NCBI GenBank assembly: GCA_963649625.1 | Contig: CAVJIP010000067.1 | Location: 1-18,815, forward strand | Direction: 5' to 3' | DNA length: 18,815 bases | Source: HGM13006 sp963649625 | GTDB taxonomy: Bacteria > Bacillota > Clostridia > Oscillospirales > Oscillospiraceae | Shown: positions 6,252-13,827 of the stretch, piece by piece | Numbering within the stretch: the stretch's first letter is position 1 | Layout of the letters: each line of letters begins with the position of its first letter | The notes under the pieces: model-generated | The model's input: only the letters and a program-made list of their open reading frames with translations | Told to the model about the DNA's origin: nothing | The model's database searches: none | Made by a program: the position numbers and the translations under genes

Positions 6252-8228
6252 TTACAGATTCATGGCGGTGTAATACCCCTCTCGAATTGCATCGCCCATC
6301 TTTCTGGCGGTGGTGCAGTCGCCGATGGTGTAGGTTTCCGGCACAACGGCCTTCTGAAGCTCCTCCACGATGGCGGTTCTGGGCCGCATACCGGCGGAGA
6401 GGATCACACTGTCGGCGGGGAGCAACTCCTCCTCTTTGCCCGCAGTCTGCACCCAAACGCCTTCATCGGTGATACGCTTGCAGGCGGTGGAGGTCATGAC
6501 CTTCACTCCAATCATGCCCACCCGCAGGGCGTTAGACTGGGCCTGACCGCAGCCGGGAGCGATACCGGGGAGCATTTCCACCACAGTCACGTCACGGCCC
6601 TCGGCATGGAGCTCTGCGGCGGATTCACAGCCGATGAGGCCGCCGCCGATAACAACCACCCTGCCTCCGTAGTTCTGGGGCGCATAGTGCATGGTGGCCC
6701 CTACAATGACCTTGGGATTGTCCAGGCCGGGAATGGGGGGCCGGGCAGGATCGGCACCCACAGCGATAATCAGCACATCGGGACGAATCTGATTGACGTA
6801 ATCTGCATCTACAGCAGTGTTTAGACGAACATCCACACTGGAATCGGCCAGGCGGTTTTCCATCTGGTGCCGCCAGTAGGCCATGTCCCGCTTGAAATAT
6901 ACATGGTCGGCAAAGCGAATGGCACCGCCCAATTCACTGCCCCGCTCACAGAGAATCACCTGGTGGCCCCGCTTGGCCGCTGTCCAGGCCGCCATCATGC
7001 CGCCGGGACCGGCCCCCACAATCAGCACCTTCTTTTTCTTCTCCGGTGCGGCAGGCATGGGCAGGCGGCCCTCAAAGCCCACCTCCGGATTCAGGGTACA
7101 CAGGAACCAGTTCTTGGCGAACAGTCGGTTATGGCACTCGTTGCACCGGAGGCAGCGGTTGCAGTCGGCATAGCGTCCCGCCGCCAGCTTATTGGGCATC
7201 TCCGGCTCACAAATCAGGCCCCGGCCCATAAGAATCAAGTCGGCACGGTTGCTTTTGATTACCTCCTCCATCATGTCCGGCTCGTTGATGCCGGCCACGG
7301 TGGAGACAGGGATATTTACCACGGACTTGATCTCGGTGGCAAAGTCCACGTTGCAGCCCTTTTCCATAAATACGCCGGGGGACATTCTTGCGGTGGCATC
7401 GGGATGGAAAATGCCGCCGGTGGACACCTGAATCATGTCCACATAGGGGGAGAGCATCTGGGCGATTTTCTTGCCCTCGTCAATGTGGTAGCCGCCCTCA
7501 ATGATCTCATCGCCGGTCATGCGCATATCCACAGGGAAATTCTTGCCCACCTTCTCCCGTATTTTTTGGAGGCACATAATGGGGAACCGGCAGCGGTTCT
7601 CCAGAGAGCCGCCAAACTCATCGGTGCGCTTGTTGGTGCGGGGAGACAGGAACTGGTGAATCAGCCAGCCGTGGCCCGCATGGAACTGCACCATGTCAAA
7701 GCCGGCATTTTTCAGGGTCAGGGCGGCGTTGCCGAAGTCCTCAGCCACCTCCTCCATATCTTCAATAGTCATAGCACGAACTGCAACGCCGCTGGGCTTT
7801 ACATAGTCAATGGGGCCCATGGGCTGGTTGCCAAAATTGTTTTCGGGAATACATAGGGCCCCTGCATGGCTCATCTCCATGGAGATTTTGGCCCCCCAGC
7901 GGTGGACGGTCTCCGCCAAATCACACAGGGAGAAGTAGNNNNNNNNNNTTTCCGCCAGATCGCAGAGGGAGAAGTAGGCGCCGGGATTGGTGATCCGCAG
8001 CATAAAGGACTCAGAGGAGCCGGTTTTCGGAGAGACGCAGGCCTCGCCCATGGTGATCAGGGCCACGCCGCCCTTGGCAAATTTCTCGTTGAAGGCAATG
8101 GTGCGGGCGGTATAGCCGCCGTTGTGATCCACCTCCCGCAGGTTCATGGGGGCCACGCAGATGCGGTTTTTCAGGGTTACATTGCCGATTTTAATGGGAG
8201 AAAGCAGATTGGGAAAATAAGGATTCAT
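6252..8228 (-). CDS. OYE-type NADH:flavin oxidoreductase / 2-enoate reductase family enzyme (interrupted by an assembly artefact)
   Basis: Cytoplasmic Fe-S/FMN/FAD enzyme of the group containing 2,4-dienoyl-CoA reductase, 2-enoate reductase and BaiCD/BaiH. These pass electrons from NAD(P)H to activated C=C bonds. An N-terminal FMN-binding TIM barrel (about 1-340) has FHAGHGWLIHQFLSP and DLILMGRGLICEP. A Cys cluster follows (C343, C346, C349, C352, C364), then a Rossmann FAD domain (VLIVGAGPGG about 389-397) and a second nucleotide domain (VVVIGGGLIGCESA). The start is the ATG at 8226-8228 after AAGGAG; the frame stays open upstream to 8405 but that is untranslated leader. Removing the Ns and the duplicated flank at 7939-7977 (39 nt) leaves about 645 residues, normal for the family. 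It has its own LysR-box promoter, divergent from lipoprotein 2. The substrate is unknown. Confidence 0.9.
   Translation of the reverse strand: MNPYFPNLLSPIKIGNVTLKNRICVAPMNLREVDHNGGYTARTIAFNEKFAKGGVALITMGEACVSPKTGSSESFMLRITNPGAYFSLCDLAEXXXXYFSLCDLAETVHRWGAKISMEMSHAGALCIPENNFGNQPMGPIDYVKPSGVAVRAMTIEDMEEVAEDFGNAALTLKNAGFDMVQFHAGHGWLIHQFLSPRTNKRTDEFGGSLENRCRFPIMCLQKIREKVGKNFPVDMRMTGDEIIEGGYHIDEGKKIAQMLSPYVDMIQVSTGGIFHPDATARMSPGVFMEKGCNVDFATEIKSVVNIPVSTVAGINEPDMMEEVIKSNRADLILMGRGLICEPEMPNKLAAGRYADCNRCLRCNECHNRLFAKNWFLCTLNPEVGFEGRLPMPAAPEKKKKVLIVGAGPGGMMAAWTAAKRGHQVILCERGSELGGAIRFADHVYFKRDMAYWRHQMENRLADSSVDVRLNTAVDADYVNQIRPDVLIIAVGADPARPPIPGLDNPKVIVGATMHYAPQNYGGRVVVIGGGLIGCESAAELHAEGRDVTVVEMLPGIAPGCGQAQSNALRVGMIGVKVMTSTACKRITDEGVWVQTAGKEEELLPADSVILSAGMRPRTAIVEELQKAVVPETYTIGDCTTARKMGDAIREGYYTAMNL
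7910..7977. other. scaffold join: 10 N flanked by a duplicated, diverged coding segment
   Basis: Ns occupy 7939-7948. The 29 bp at 7910-7938 and at 7949-7977 match with 4 mismatches, all synonymous in the reverse frame: both read YFSLCDLAE. The two contig ends overlap and should be merged; the duplication is not biological. The silent differences suggest that the contigs came from different strains. Confidence 0.93.
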
Positions 8229-8411
8229 GGAAAACACTCCTTTTTTATCAGTTTGGAATGGGTACACAGGCAGCTTGGCCGATTGCCGCCTATGCACCCA
8301 CCCAGGAGAACCCGCTTTGACGGGAACATTAGGAAGGATTAGAAAGAAGAACAAGCGAGCCGTCAAAGCAGTGGCCGAGCCCGGCGAAAAAGGGTGCGGG
8401 GACACGGCCTA
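8229..8411 (-). other. long leader of the OYE mRNA with a distal stem
   Basis: About 180 nt separate the predicted start site from the OYE ATG. It contains perfect 10-bp arms GCTTTGACGG (8314-8323) and CCGTCAAAGC (8360-8369) with a 36-nt loop that is pyrimidine-rich on the transcript. No T tract follows, so this is not a simple terminator. No known riboswitch or T-box pattern is recognised. Confidence 0.4.
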
Positions 8412-8418
8412 CGCTTAC

Positions 8419-8462
8419 ATCATAGCAGGGGCAACGAAAAAAAACAAATGCCAAACCGGTAT
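8419..8462 (-). promoter_or_regulatory. OYE promoter with LysR-type box
   Basis: On the minus strand: box ATACC-N5-GGCAT (8448-8462), abutting -35 TTGTTT (8442-8447), a 17-bp spacer and -10 TATGAT (8419-8424). With the flanks it forms a 21-bp inverted repeat (2 mismatches) with the box of the divergent lipoprotein 2 promoter. Confidence 0.75.
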
Positions 8463-8514
8463 GGAGTGATTACCTCCGTGTTATAGCCCACCATTACATG
8501 AAAGATATGGGTCC

Positions 8515-8559
8515 ATACCGAATTGGCATTTGTGCTAAATGGGCAGAAGCTGGTATGAT
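8515..8559 (+). promoter_or_regulatory. lipoprotein 2 operon promoter with LysR-type box
   Basis: Box ATACC-GAATT-GGCAT (8515-8529) directly abuts -35 TTGTGC (8530-8535), followed by an 18-bp spacer and -10 TATGAT (8554-8559). The two boxes of this divergent region are separated by 52 bp and point to opposite genes. Confidence 0.75.
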
Positions 8560-8609
8560 TGCAGTATGGCAAAATGTCCAATTCTAAACCTATCTAAGGA
8601 GGTAAACCC

Positions 8610-10340
8610 ATGAAGCGGAAAAGAATCATTCCCACCCTATTGACGGTCAGCCTGCTGCTGGGACTGCTGTCCGGCTGCGGCGGAGACAACACGTCGGCGT
8701 CCGAGTCCAGCGCTGCCGCCGTATCCAAGCAGGAAACCACCACAGCGGAGACAAAGGCCCCGGAGCAGCCGAAGGCGGAGGAACCTGCGGCATCTGAGGC
8801 GGAAAGCACAATGGAAGGGGCAGAGCCGGAGCATCCCACCCTGTCCTACCCGGTGGCGGACGGCGTGACCTTTAAGATGCTTCAGGTCTACAACCCCAAC
8901 GCCAGCGCAGTGTACGGCAACGAGGGGGACTACTCCAGTGCCTACACCTACCAGACCCTGGCGGAGGCCACCGGCATCAACATTGAGTTTAAGATGCTTT
9001 CGGAGGCCACCTTCTCCACCCAGATTGACCTGATCATCGCCAGCGGCGATACGCCCGACTTCTATGGCAGAAGCCTTGGCTCCTATGACTCCAAGCTCCA
9101 GGCCGCCGTAGAGGAGGAAGTGGTCATTGACATTCTCCCTCTGGTGGAGGAGAATGCGCCGGATCTGTGGGCCCTGATGGAATCGGACCCCGACTGGAAA
9201 ACCAAGCTCACCAACAGCGACGGAAGTATCTGTAAAATCGCCAGCTACTCCCTGCCGAAAACCACCGATGGCCCCTTTATCCGTGGGGACTGGCTGGAGG
9301 AGCTGGGCATGGAGCCTCCCACCAATTTGGAGGAGCTGACCCATGTGCTGGAGGCCTTCAAAAGCGAGTATAACTGCTCCATGCCTCTGCTGCTGGACTC
9401 TGACCTGGGCTCTGTGCTGGATCAGTGCTTTAATATGCAGGCCATGGGCTTTAATATGTTCAGTTTCCAGCTGGAGGAGCCCGGTTCCAGCCAGGTGATT
9501 TGCTCTCTGTGTACCGATGAGTACGTCCGCTATCTGCTGACCCTGAACGAGTATCTGAACAAGGGGCTGATCACCTCGGACTTCCTGAACATCAGCAAAA
9601 ACAACAACAATCTGGAAGCCCAGTATATTGACGGAAATTCCGGCGTGTGGAAGGACGACGCCAAGTATACCTCCAACAACGCCATTGCTGCCCGGGAAAG
9701 CGACCCGGACTGGGAGGCAATCCCCTTTGTGTTTGACAAGACCGACTACCATATGAACCAGGCCTCCACCTCCGGCGGCGTGGGCATGACCCAGCTTTAC
9801 ATTTCCGCCAACTGCGAGGATCCTGCGCTGGCCCTGCAATTCGTCAACTATGGCTTCACCGATGAGGGTGCGCTGCTGATTCAGGCCGGTGAGGAGGGCT
9901 TCACCTTCAACTATGACGATAAGGGCAAAATGTCCTATACCGACCTGATTATCAACAACCCAGACGGCTGGACCTCCTCTCAGGCCTCCTATGTGTATCT
10001 GACTGATGCCTGGATGCCTACCCGCCAGCTGGAGGCGGTCTTTGAGATGGCTTATACCGACGATGTTCTGGCGGCCTATGACACCTGGACCAACGCCTAC
10101 GCCGGAGACGATTCCATGACCATTCCCATGGACTGCCAGCTGAACGCCGAGGAGATGACCGAGGTGTTTACCCTGATGGCCGACTGCCTGAGCCTGTTCA
10201 GCCAGAACGCCGCCAAGGTCATTCTGGGCGACCTGGACGAAGCGGGCTACCGGGCCGTCATTGACGATGCCATGGGCATGGGCCTGGAGCGAATCACGGA
10301 AATCTACCAGACCGCCTATGATCGGTATATGGAAGCCTAA
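8610..10340 (+). CDS. solute-binding lipoprotein 2 (LplA-like family)
   Basis: Extracellular lipid-anchored binding protein of 576 residues and first gene of a four-gene operon. The signal peptide begins MKRKR and ends in the classical lipobox L20-S21-G22-C23. An Ala/Glu/Ser-rich linker (about 25-70) precedes the binding domain. Family signatures are GPFIRGDWLEELGMEPPT and the C-terminal YQTAYDRY. It has a strong ribosome site, AAGGAGGT, 7 nt before the ATG. It is paralogous to the proteins at 4270-6006 (minus) and 10393-12129, and lies 52 bp upstream of the latter. As with these, no ABC permease is nearby. A binding protein leading an operon of two flavin reductases suggests that it captures the compound they reduce or an accompanying nutrient; that is inference. 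Confidence 0.88.
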   Translation: MKRKRIIPTLLTVSLLLGLLSGCGGDNTSASESSAAAVSKQETTTAETKAPEQPKAEEPAASEAESTMEGAEPEHPTLSYPVADGVTFKMLQVYNPNASAVYGNEGDYSSAYTYQTLAEATGINIEFKMLSEATFSTQIDLIIASGDTPDFYGRSLGSYDSKLQAAVEEEVVIDILPLVEENAPDLWALMESDPDWKTKLTNSDGSICKIASYSLPKTTDGPFIRGDWLEELGMEPPTNLEELTHVLEAFKSEYNCSMPLLLDSDLGSVLDQCFNMQAMGFNMFSFQLEEPGSSQVICSLCTDEYVRYLLTLNEYLNKGLITSDFLNISKNNNNLEAQYIDGNSGVWKDDAKYTSNNAIAARESDPDWEAIPFVFDKTDYHMNQASTSGGVGMTQLYISANCEDPALALQFVNYGFTDEGALLIQAGEEGFTFNYDDKGKMSYTDLIINNPDGWTSSQASYVYLTDAWMPTRQLEAVFEMAYTDDVLAAYDTWTNAYAGDDSMTIPMDCQLNAEEMTEVFTLMADCLSLFSQNAAKVILGDLDEAGYRAVIDDAMGMGLERITEIYQTAYDRYMEA

Positions 10341-10353
10341 AAAATGTGCGAAA

Positions 10354-10377
10354 GACGAGGGTGGAAACACCCCCGTC
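10354..10377 (+). other. intercistronic hairpin between lipoproteins 2 and 3
   Basis: GACG-A-GGGTG, a GAAA tetraloop, then CACCC-C-CGTC: a compact stem just after the first stop codon, without a following T tract. It may protect the 3' end of the lipoprotein 2 message and allow unequal expression within the operon. Confidence 0.5.
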
Positions 10378-10392
10378 GGAAAGGGAGTAGAT

Positions 10393-12129
10393 ATGAAAAA
10401 GAGAATGCTTGCCCTACTGGCGGTACTGGCACTGACCACATCCCTGACCGCCTGCGGCGGAAATACCCCAGCTTCCGCCGACTCCTCTGTAGCTTCGGAG
10501 CAAACGGAGGCATCCCAGTCTCCCATGCCCAGTGCGGAGACTTTGGCCCCGGCATCGGCCCAGGCGGCATCGGCCTCAGAGCCGGATTCCACCCTTCAGG
10601 AGGCCCCGGAGCCTGTTGTCTATGACCTGCCGCTTACCGAGGAGACCGTTACCTTTAGCCTTTATACCACCTCTGCGCCGCCCTTTATGAGCCCCTACAT
10701 CGGCACGGACGGCAGCTACAACACCGCCGACTCTACCCTGTATTTCCAGGAGCAGACGGGGGTACGGATTGAGTACATTGAAATTGATATGTTCTCCTAC
10801 ACCCAAAATTTTAACCTGATGATCGCCTCCGGGGCCTACCCGGATATGCTCTCCGGGATGGGCAGCTATTCCGGAGGAATCACCAAGGCACTGGACGATG
10901 AGATCATCATTGACCTGACGGACTATGTAGAGCGGGATATGCCCGCCTATTATCAGGCGGTAGAAAATGCGGATGTGTGGAAGGAAATCATGACGGACGA
11001 GGGCAATACCCTGGCGATTTATTCCCTGAGCAATGTGGACGTGGTCAACCGCGGCCCCATTATCCGGCAGGACTGGATGGAGGAACAGGGGCTGGAGACT
11101 CCGACCACCTATGATGAGCTGACGGAGGTGGGCAAGGCCCTGCAATCCGCCTACAGCCTGGACTATGCGTTCTTTATCAGTGCCCTGGTGAATCCGGGTG
11201 TTACCTTCTCCGCAGGGTTTGATATGCCCGGCTTTGACATTACCACCTCCGGCTCCCACTTCTATCAGGAGGATGGAGCAGTAAAAAGCTGTCTGGTGTC
11301 GGAGAACATGAAGGACTTTTTGCACTACCTGAACGGCTGGTATACCGGCGGACTGATCAGCAGAGACTTTTTCTCCCGTATCAGCTCCGATGTGAAGGAT
11401 GCCTTCCGGGGCGGAGAATGTGCCCTCTGCTGGGACAACGCCGACTATATCACCGAAGCCAATGTGGATGCGGAGCTGGCCGCCAAGGGCTTCCTGTCTG
11501 CCGGAATCCCCGCCACCCTCCGGGAGGAGGGGCAGACCCTGCATTTCTCCCTGGGCATGGGCAACGCTGTAGGCGATGGGATTTCCATTACCACCACCTG
11601 TCAGGATCCTGACCTGCTGATTAAGACTCTGGACTGGTGCTTTACCGAGCCGGGTATCAACCTTTGCAATTACGGTATTGAGGGCATCAGCTATGAGATG
11701 GACGACAGCGGCAAGGCGGTTTGGAGCACCAACGTGACGGAGAACCCGGACACCACCTTCCGTATGGCCCTTGTGACCTATACTATGACCGGCCTGCCCT
11801 CCATCTGGGACGAGGAACGCTACTGGTCGGAAATCTATGACGAGGCCGCCTATACGGCGGTGGAGCTGTGGATGAACGCAGACAATGACAAAGCCTATGA
11901 TTTGCCCGGTGCGCTGTTCTACACCACCGATGAATCCACCGTCTATGCCACAAAGGTTTCGGACGTGGAAACCTATGCCAACCAGTACATTCTCTCCACC
12001 ATTACCGGTGAGCAGGATATTGATGCCACCTGGGAGGATTATGTGGATAAGCTCTATAGCCTGGGTCTCCAGGAATGCATGGATGTGCAGCAGGCTGCTT
12101 ATGAACGCTATTTAGACCGTCAGGCATAA
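10393..12129 (+). CDS. solute-binding lipoprotein 3 (LplA-like family)
   Basis: Third paralogous lipid-anchored binding protein, 578 residues. The start is the ATG at 10393, after AAGGGAG; a frame reaching back to 10261 only overlaps the previous gene. The signal peptide is MKKR plus a hydrophobic stretch with lipobox L18-T19-A20-C21, followed by a Ser/Ala/Glu-rich linker to about residue 70. Motifs shared with its paralogues are RGPIIRQDWMEEQGLETPTT and the terminal QQAAYERYLD. Flavoprotein A begins 14 nt after its stop. Two binding proteins in tandem suggest related but different ligands, or two proteins working as a pair. No ligand can be assigned. Confidence 0.87.
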   Translation: MKKRMLALLAVLALTTSLTACGGNTPASADSSVASEQTEASQSPMPSAETLAPASAQAASASEPDSTLQEAPEPVVYDLPLTEETVTFSLYTTSAPPFMSPYIGTDGSYNTADSTLYFQEQTGVRIEYIEIDMFSYTQNFNLMIASGAYPDMLSGMGSYSGGITKALDDEIIIDLTDYVERDMPAYYQAVENADVWKEIMTDEGNTLAIYSLSNVDVVNRGPIIRQDWMEEQGLETPTTYDELTEVGKALQSAYSLDYAFFISALVNPGVTFSAGFDMPGFDITTSGSHFYQEDGAVKSCLVSENMKDFLHYLNGWYTGGLISRDFFSRISSDVKDAFRGGECALCWDNADYITEANVDAELAAKGFLSAGIPATLREEGQTLHFSLGMGNAVGDGISITTTCQDPDLLIKTLDWCFTEPGINLCNYGIEGISYEMDDSGKAVWSTNVTENPDTTFRMALVTYTMTGLPSIWDEERYWSEIYDEAAYTAVELWMNADNDKAYDLPGALFYTTDESTVYATKVSDVETYANQYILSTITGEQDIDATWEDYVDKLYSLGLQECMDVQQAAYERYLDRQA

Positions 12130-12143
12130 GAAAGGAATCAGCC

Positions 12144-13754
12144 ATGGAAGAAAAGCATTGTGACCTCTTGGTCATGGGCGGAGGCGGCGCCGGGTTGGTT
12201 GCCGCTGCCCGGGCCGCAGAGTTGAACCCAAGCATCCATATCATTGTGGTGGAAAAGGGAAACGCCACCGGCGGCGGAGCCTGTCAGGCCGGAGATTTCC
12301 GGGTATACGGCAGCCGGTGGCAGAAGGAGCGGGGCCTGAATGACAATCTGGCCGCCGACCTGCGAAAACGCATGGACGAAACCTTCTGGCGCATTGACCG
12401 AAAGCTGGCCCTCAACGCCTTTCTGGGTACCGGGCGGTTCTTTGACTGGTGCTGCACCCTGAGCCCGGACTGCGCAGATCGGTTCGTGCCGGGACGGTAC
12501 GTCTTTGACCGGCCGGATAAGGGGCCGGAGATCCCGGTGTATGCGGGCCTTCCCGAGGAACGGAACAGCCAGCCGGAAATGCCCATGATGCCGCCTCCGG
12601 AGGGCGATGGGGATAAGGGCGATATGCCGGCGGGGATGCCCATGCCGGGGATGCGCACCGGCACCTATCTCATGAAGCTCATGCGGGAAACCTGTAAAAA
12701 GGACGGGGTGGAGATTCTGACGAAAACCAGGATCACCGATGTAACCGTGGAAAAAGGAAAAATCACCGGAGCCACCGCAGAGGGGCTGGAGGGAACCACC
12801 CAGATTTCCTGCCGTGCCGTGGTGTTGGCCACCGGCAGCTGGATCAGCAATCCGAAGTATCTGGAAATGGCCTCCCCCCTGTTCGCCAAGCTGGATCCCG
12901 GCAAGCCCGTGCCCTCGGGCCATCGAAACTGCAACTATACCGGCGACGGCATTCCCATTGCGGAAAAGGCCGGGGCCCTGGTGGATTACCAGAGCTTCTG
13001 CATCCGTGCCATGGGGCCGGGACTGGTAGCCAAGGACGGCAGCCCCATTTTCCCCCGGGGCCAGATGGCGGATGCCATGGCCCGAAGCCCCTACGCCATT
13101 CAGATTGACGAGCAGGGTCGGCGGTATACCTGTGAGCCCTCGGGCAGCCGTTTCCCGGCGGAGGACAGCGCCCATCTGGTGCTGCTCCACGGCTCCACCA
13201 CCCCCTATGTGGTCTTTGACCTGAACACCGCCAAATACACGGCCCAGCAGGCCAAACAGCAGAGCATGGGCCGGGAGGGCGGCATGGGCGGCCCGGCCCG
13301 GGTCAGTCTGGAGCCGGAGCAGGTGCAGGCAGACCTGGAGCGGGAGAAGTTTATGTGCAAGGGCGAAACCGTGGAGGAGCTGGCGGAAAAGCTGGGGGTT
13401 CCGGCAGAAAATCTGGCGGAAACCGTCCGGATTTATAACGAATCCTGCAAGAATGGCTTTGACAGGGACTGCTTCAAGGAGGCGGAATACCTGATTCCCA
13501 TGACCGGGCCCTACTATGGCTTTATGACGGCCCTGAATACGGACGGGGCCTTCGGCGGCGTACAGGTGAACGAAAATATTCAGGCCAAGGCCAAGGACGG
13601 GGGCTTTGTGGAGGGCCTGTGGGTGCCCGGAGACTTTTCCTCCAGCCGCTTTATCAATGACGGCGGCCTGAAACGGCAGATCATCAATGACCTGGCCTGG
13701 GCCTTCTCCAGCGGCTTTATCGCCGGGGAGCAGGCGGCGGCATACCTGAAATAG
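12144..13754 (+). CDS. FAD-dependent reductase A (fumarate reductase / ketosteroid dehydrogenase superfamily)
   Basis: Soluble flavoprotein of 536 residues without signal peptide, so cytoplasmic. The dinucleotide-binding motif GGGGAG is at 12-17, the glycine-rich flavin contact GGGACQAGDFR at about 43-53, and the C-terminal FAD motif VPGDFSSSRF is near 495. It has no heme or Fe-S domain. Superfamily members reduce or oxidise C-C double bonds next to carbonyls. The fumarate-reductase signature HHTMGG is replaced by NTDGAFGG, so fumarate is unlikely. A Met/Pro/Gly-rich insertion of about 30 residues (137-170, including EMPMMPPP and MPMPGM) sits between the FAD and cap regions and is absent at that place in B and C. 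AAAGGA 8 nt before the ATG is the ribosome site. It is co-transcribed with lipoproteins 2-3 and flavoprotein B; it may take electrons from B, which carries the ferredoxin domain. Confidence 0.87.
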   Translation: MEEKHCDLLVMGGGGAGLVAAARAAELNPSIHIIVVEKGNATGGGACQAGDFRVYGSRWQKERGLNDNLAADLRKRMDETFWRIDRKLALNAFLGTGRFFDWCCTLSPDCADRFVPGRYVFDRPDKGPEIPVYAGLPEERNSQPEMPMMPPPEGDGDKGDMPAGMPMPGMRTGTYLMKLMRETCKKDGVEILTKTRITDVTVEKGKITGATAEGLEGTTQISCRAVVLATGSWISNPKYLEMASPLFAKLDPGKPVPSGHRNCNYTGDGIPIAEKAGALVDYQSFCIRAMGPGLVAKDGSPIFPRGQMADAMARSPYAIQIDEQGRRYTCEPSGSRFPAEDSAHLVLLHGSTTPYVVFDLNTAKYTAQQAKQQSMGREGGMGGPARVSLEPEQVQADLEREKFMCKGETVEELAEKLGVPAENLAETVRIYNESCKNGFDRDCFKEAEYLIPMTGPYYGFMTALNTDGAFGGVQVNENIQAKAKDGGFVEGLWVPGDFSSSRFINDGGLKRQIINDLAWAFSSGFIAGEQAAAYLK

Positions 13755-13827
13755 CCTGACAACAACGGCGGTCTGGCGGGAGAAATTCCGTCACGGAGGC
13801 CATTCATGTTAGAAAGAAGGAAAACCT

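Noticed and set aside
6867..7856. Plus-strand frame of 329 codons opposite the OYE gene
   Set aside because: Antisense shadow; the minus strand has clear FMN, Fe-S and FAD motifs.
8229..8405. N-terminal extension of the OYE protein by 59 residues
   Set aside because: The ATG at 8228 has AAGGAG at proper distance and starts the family-typical N-terminus; the extension has no ribosome site and holds an mRNA stem.
10261..10392. N-terminal extension of lipoprotein 3 by 44 residues
   Set aside because: It would overlap lipoprotein 2 and bury the signal peptide; the ATG at 10393 has a ribosome site and begins a classical lipoprotein signal.
8637..10592. Minus-strand frame of 651 codons opposite lipoproteins 2 and 3
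   Set aside because: It spans two real lipoprotein genes and their junction and has no ribosome site or recognisable domain.
4270..12129. Assigning the lipoproteins to sugar ABC import
   Set aside because: The family often binds sugars, but no permease, ATPase or glycoside enzyme is nearby, and the neighbours are flavin reductases.
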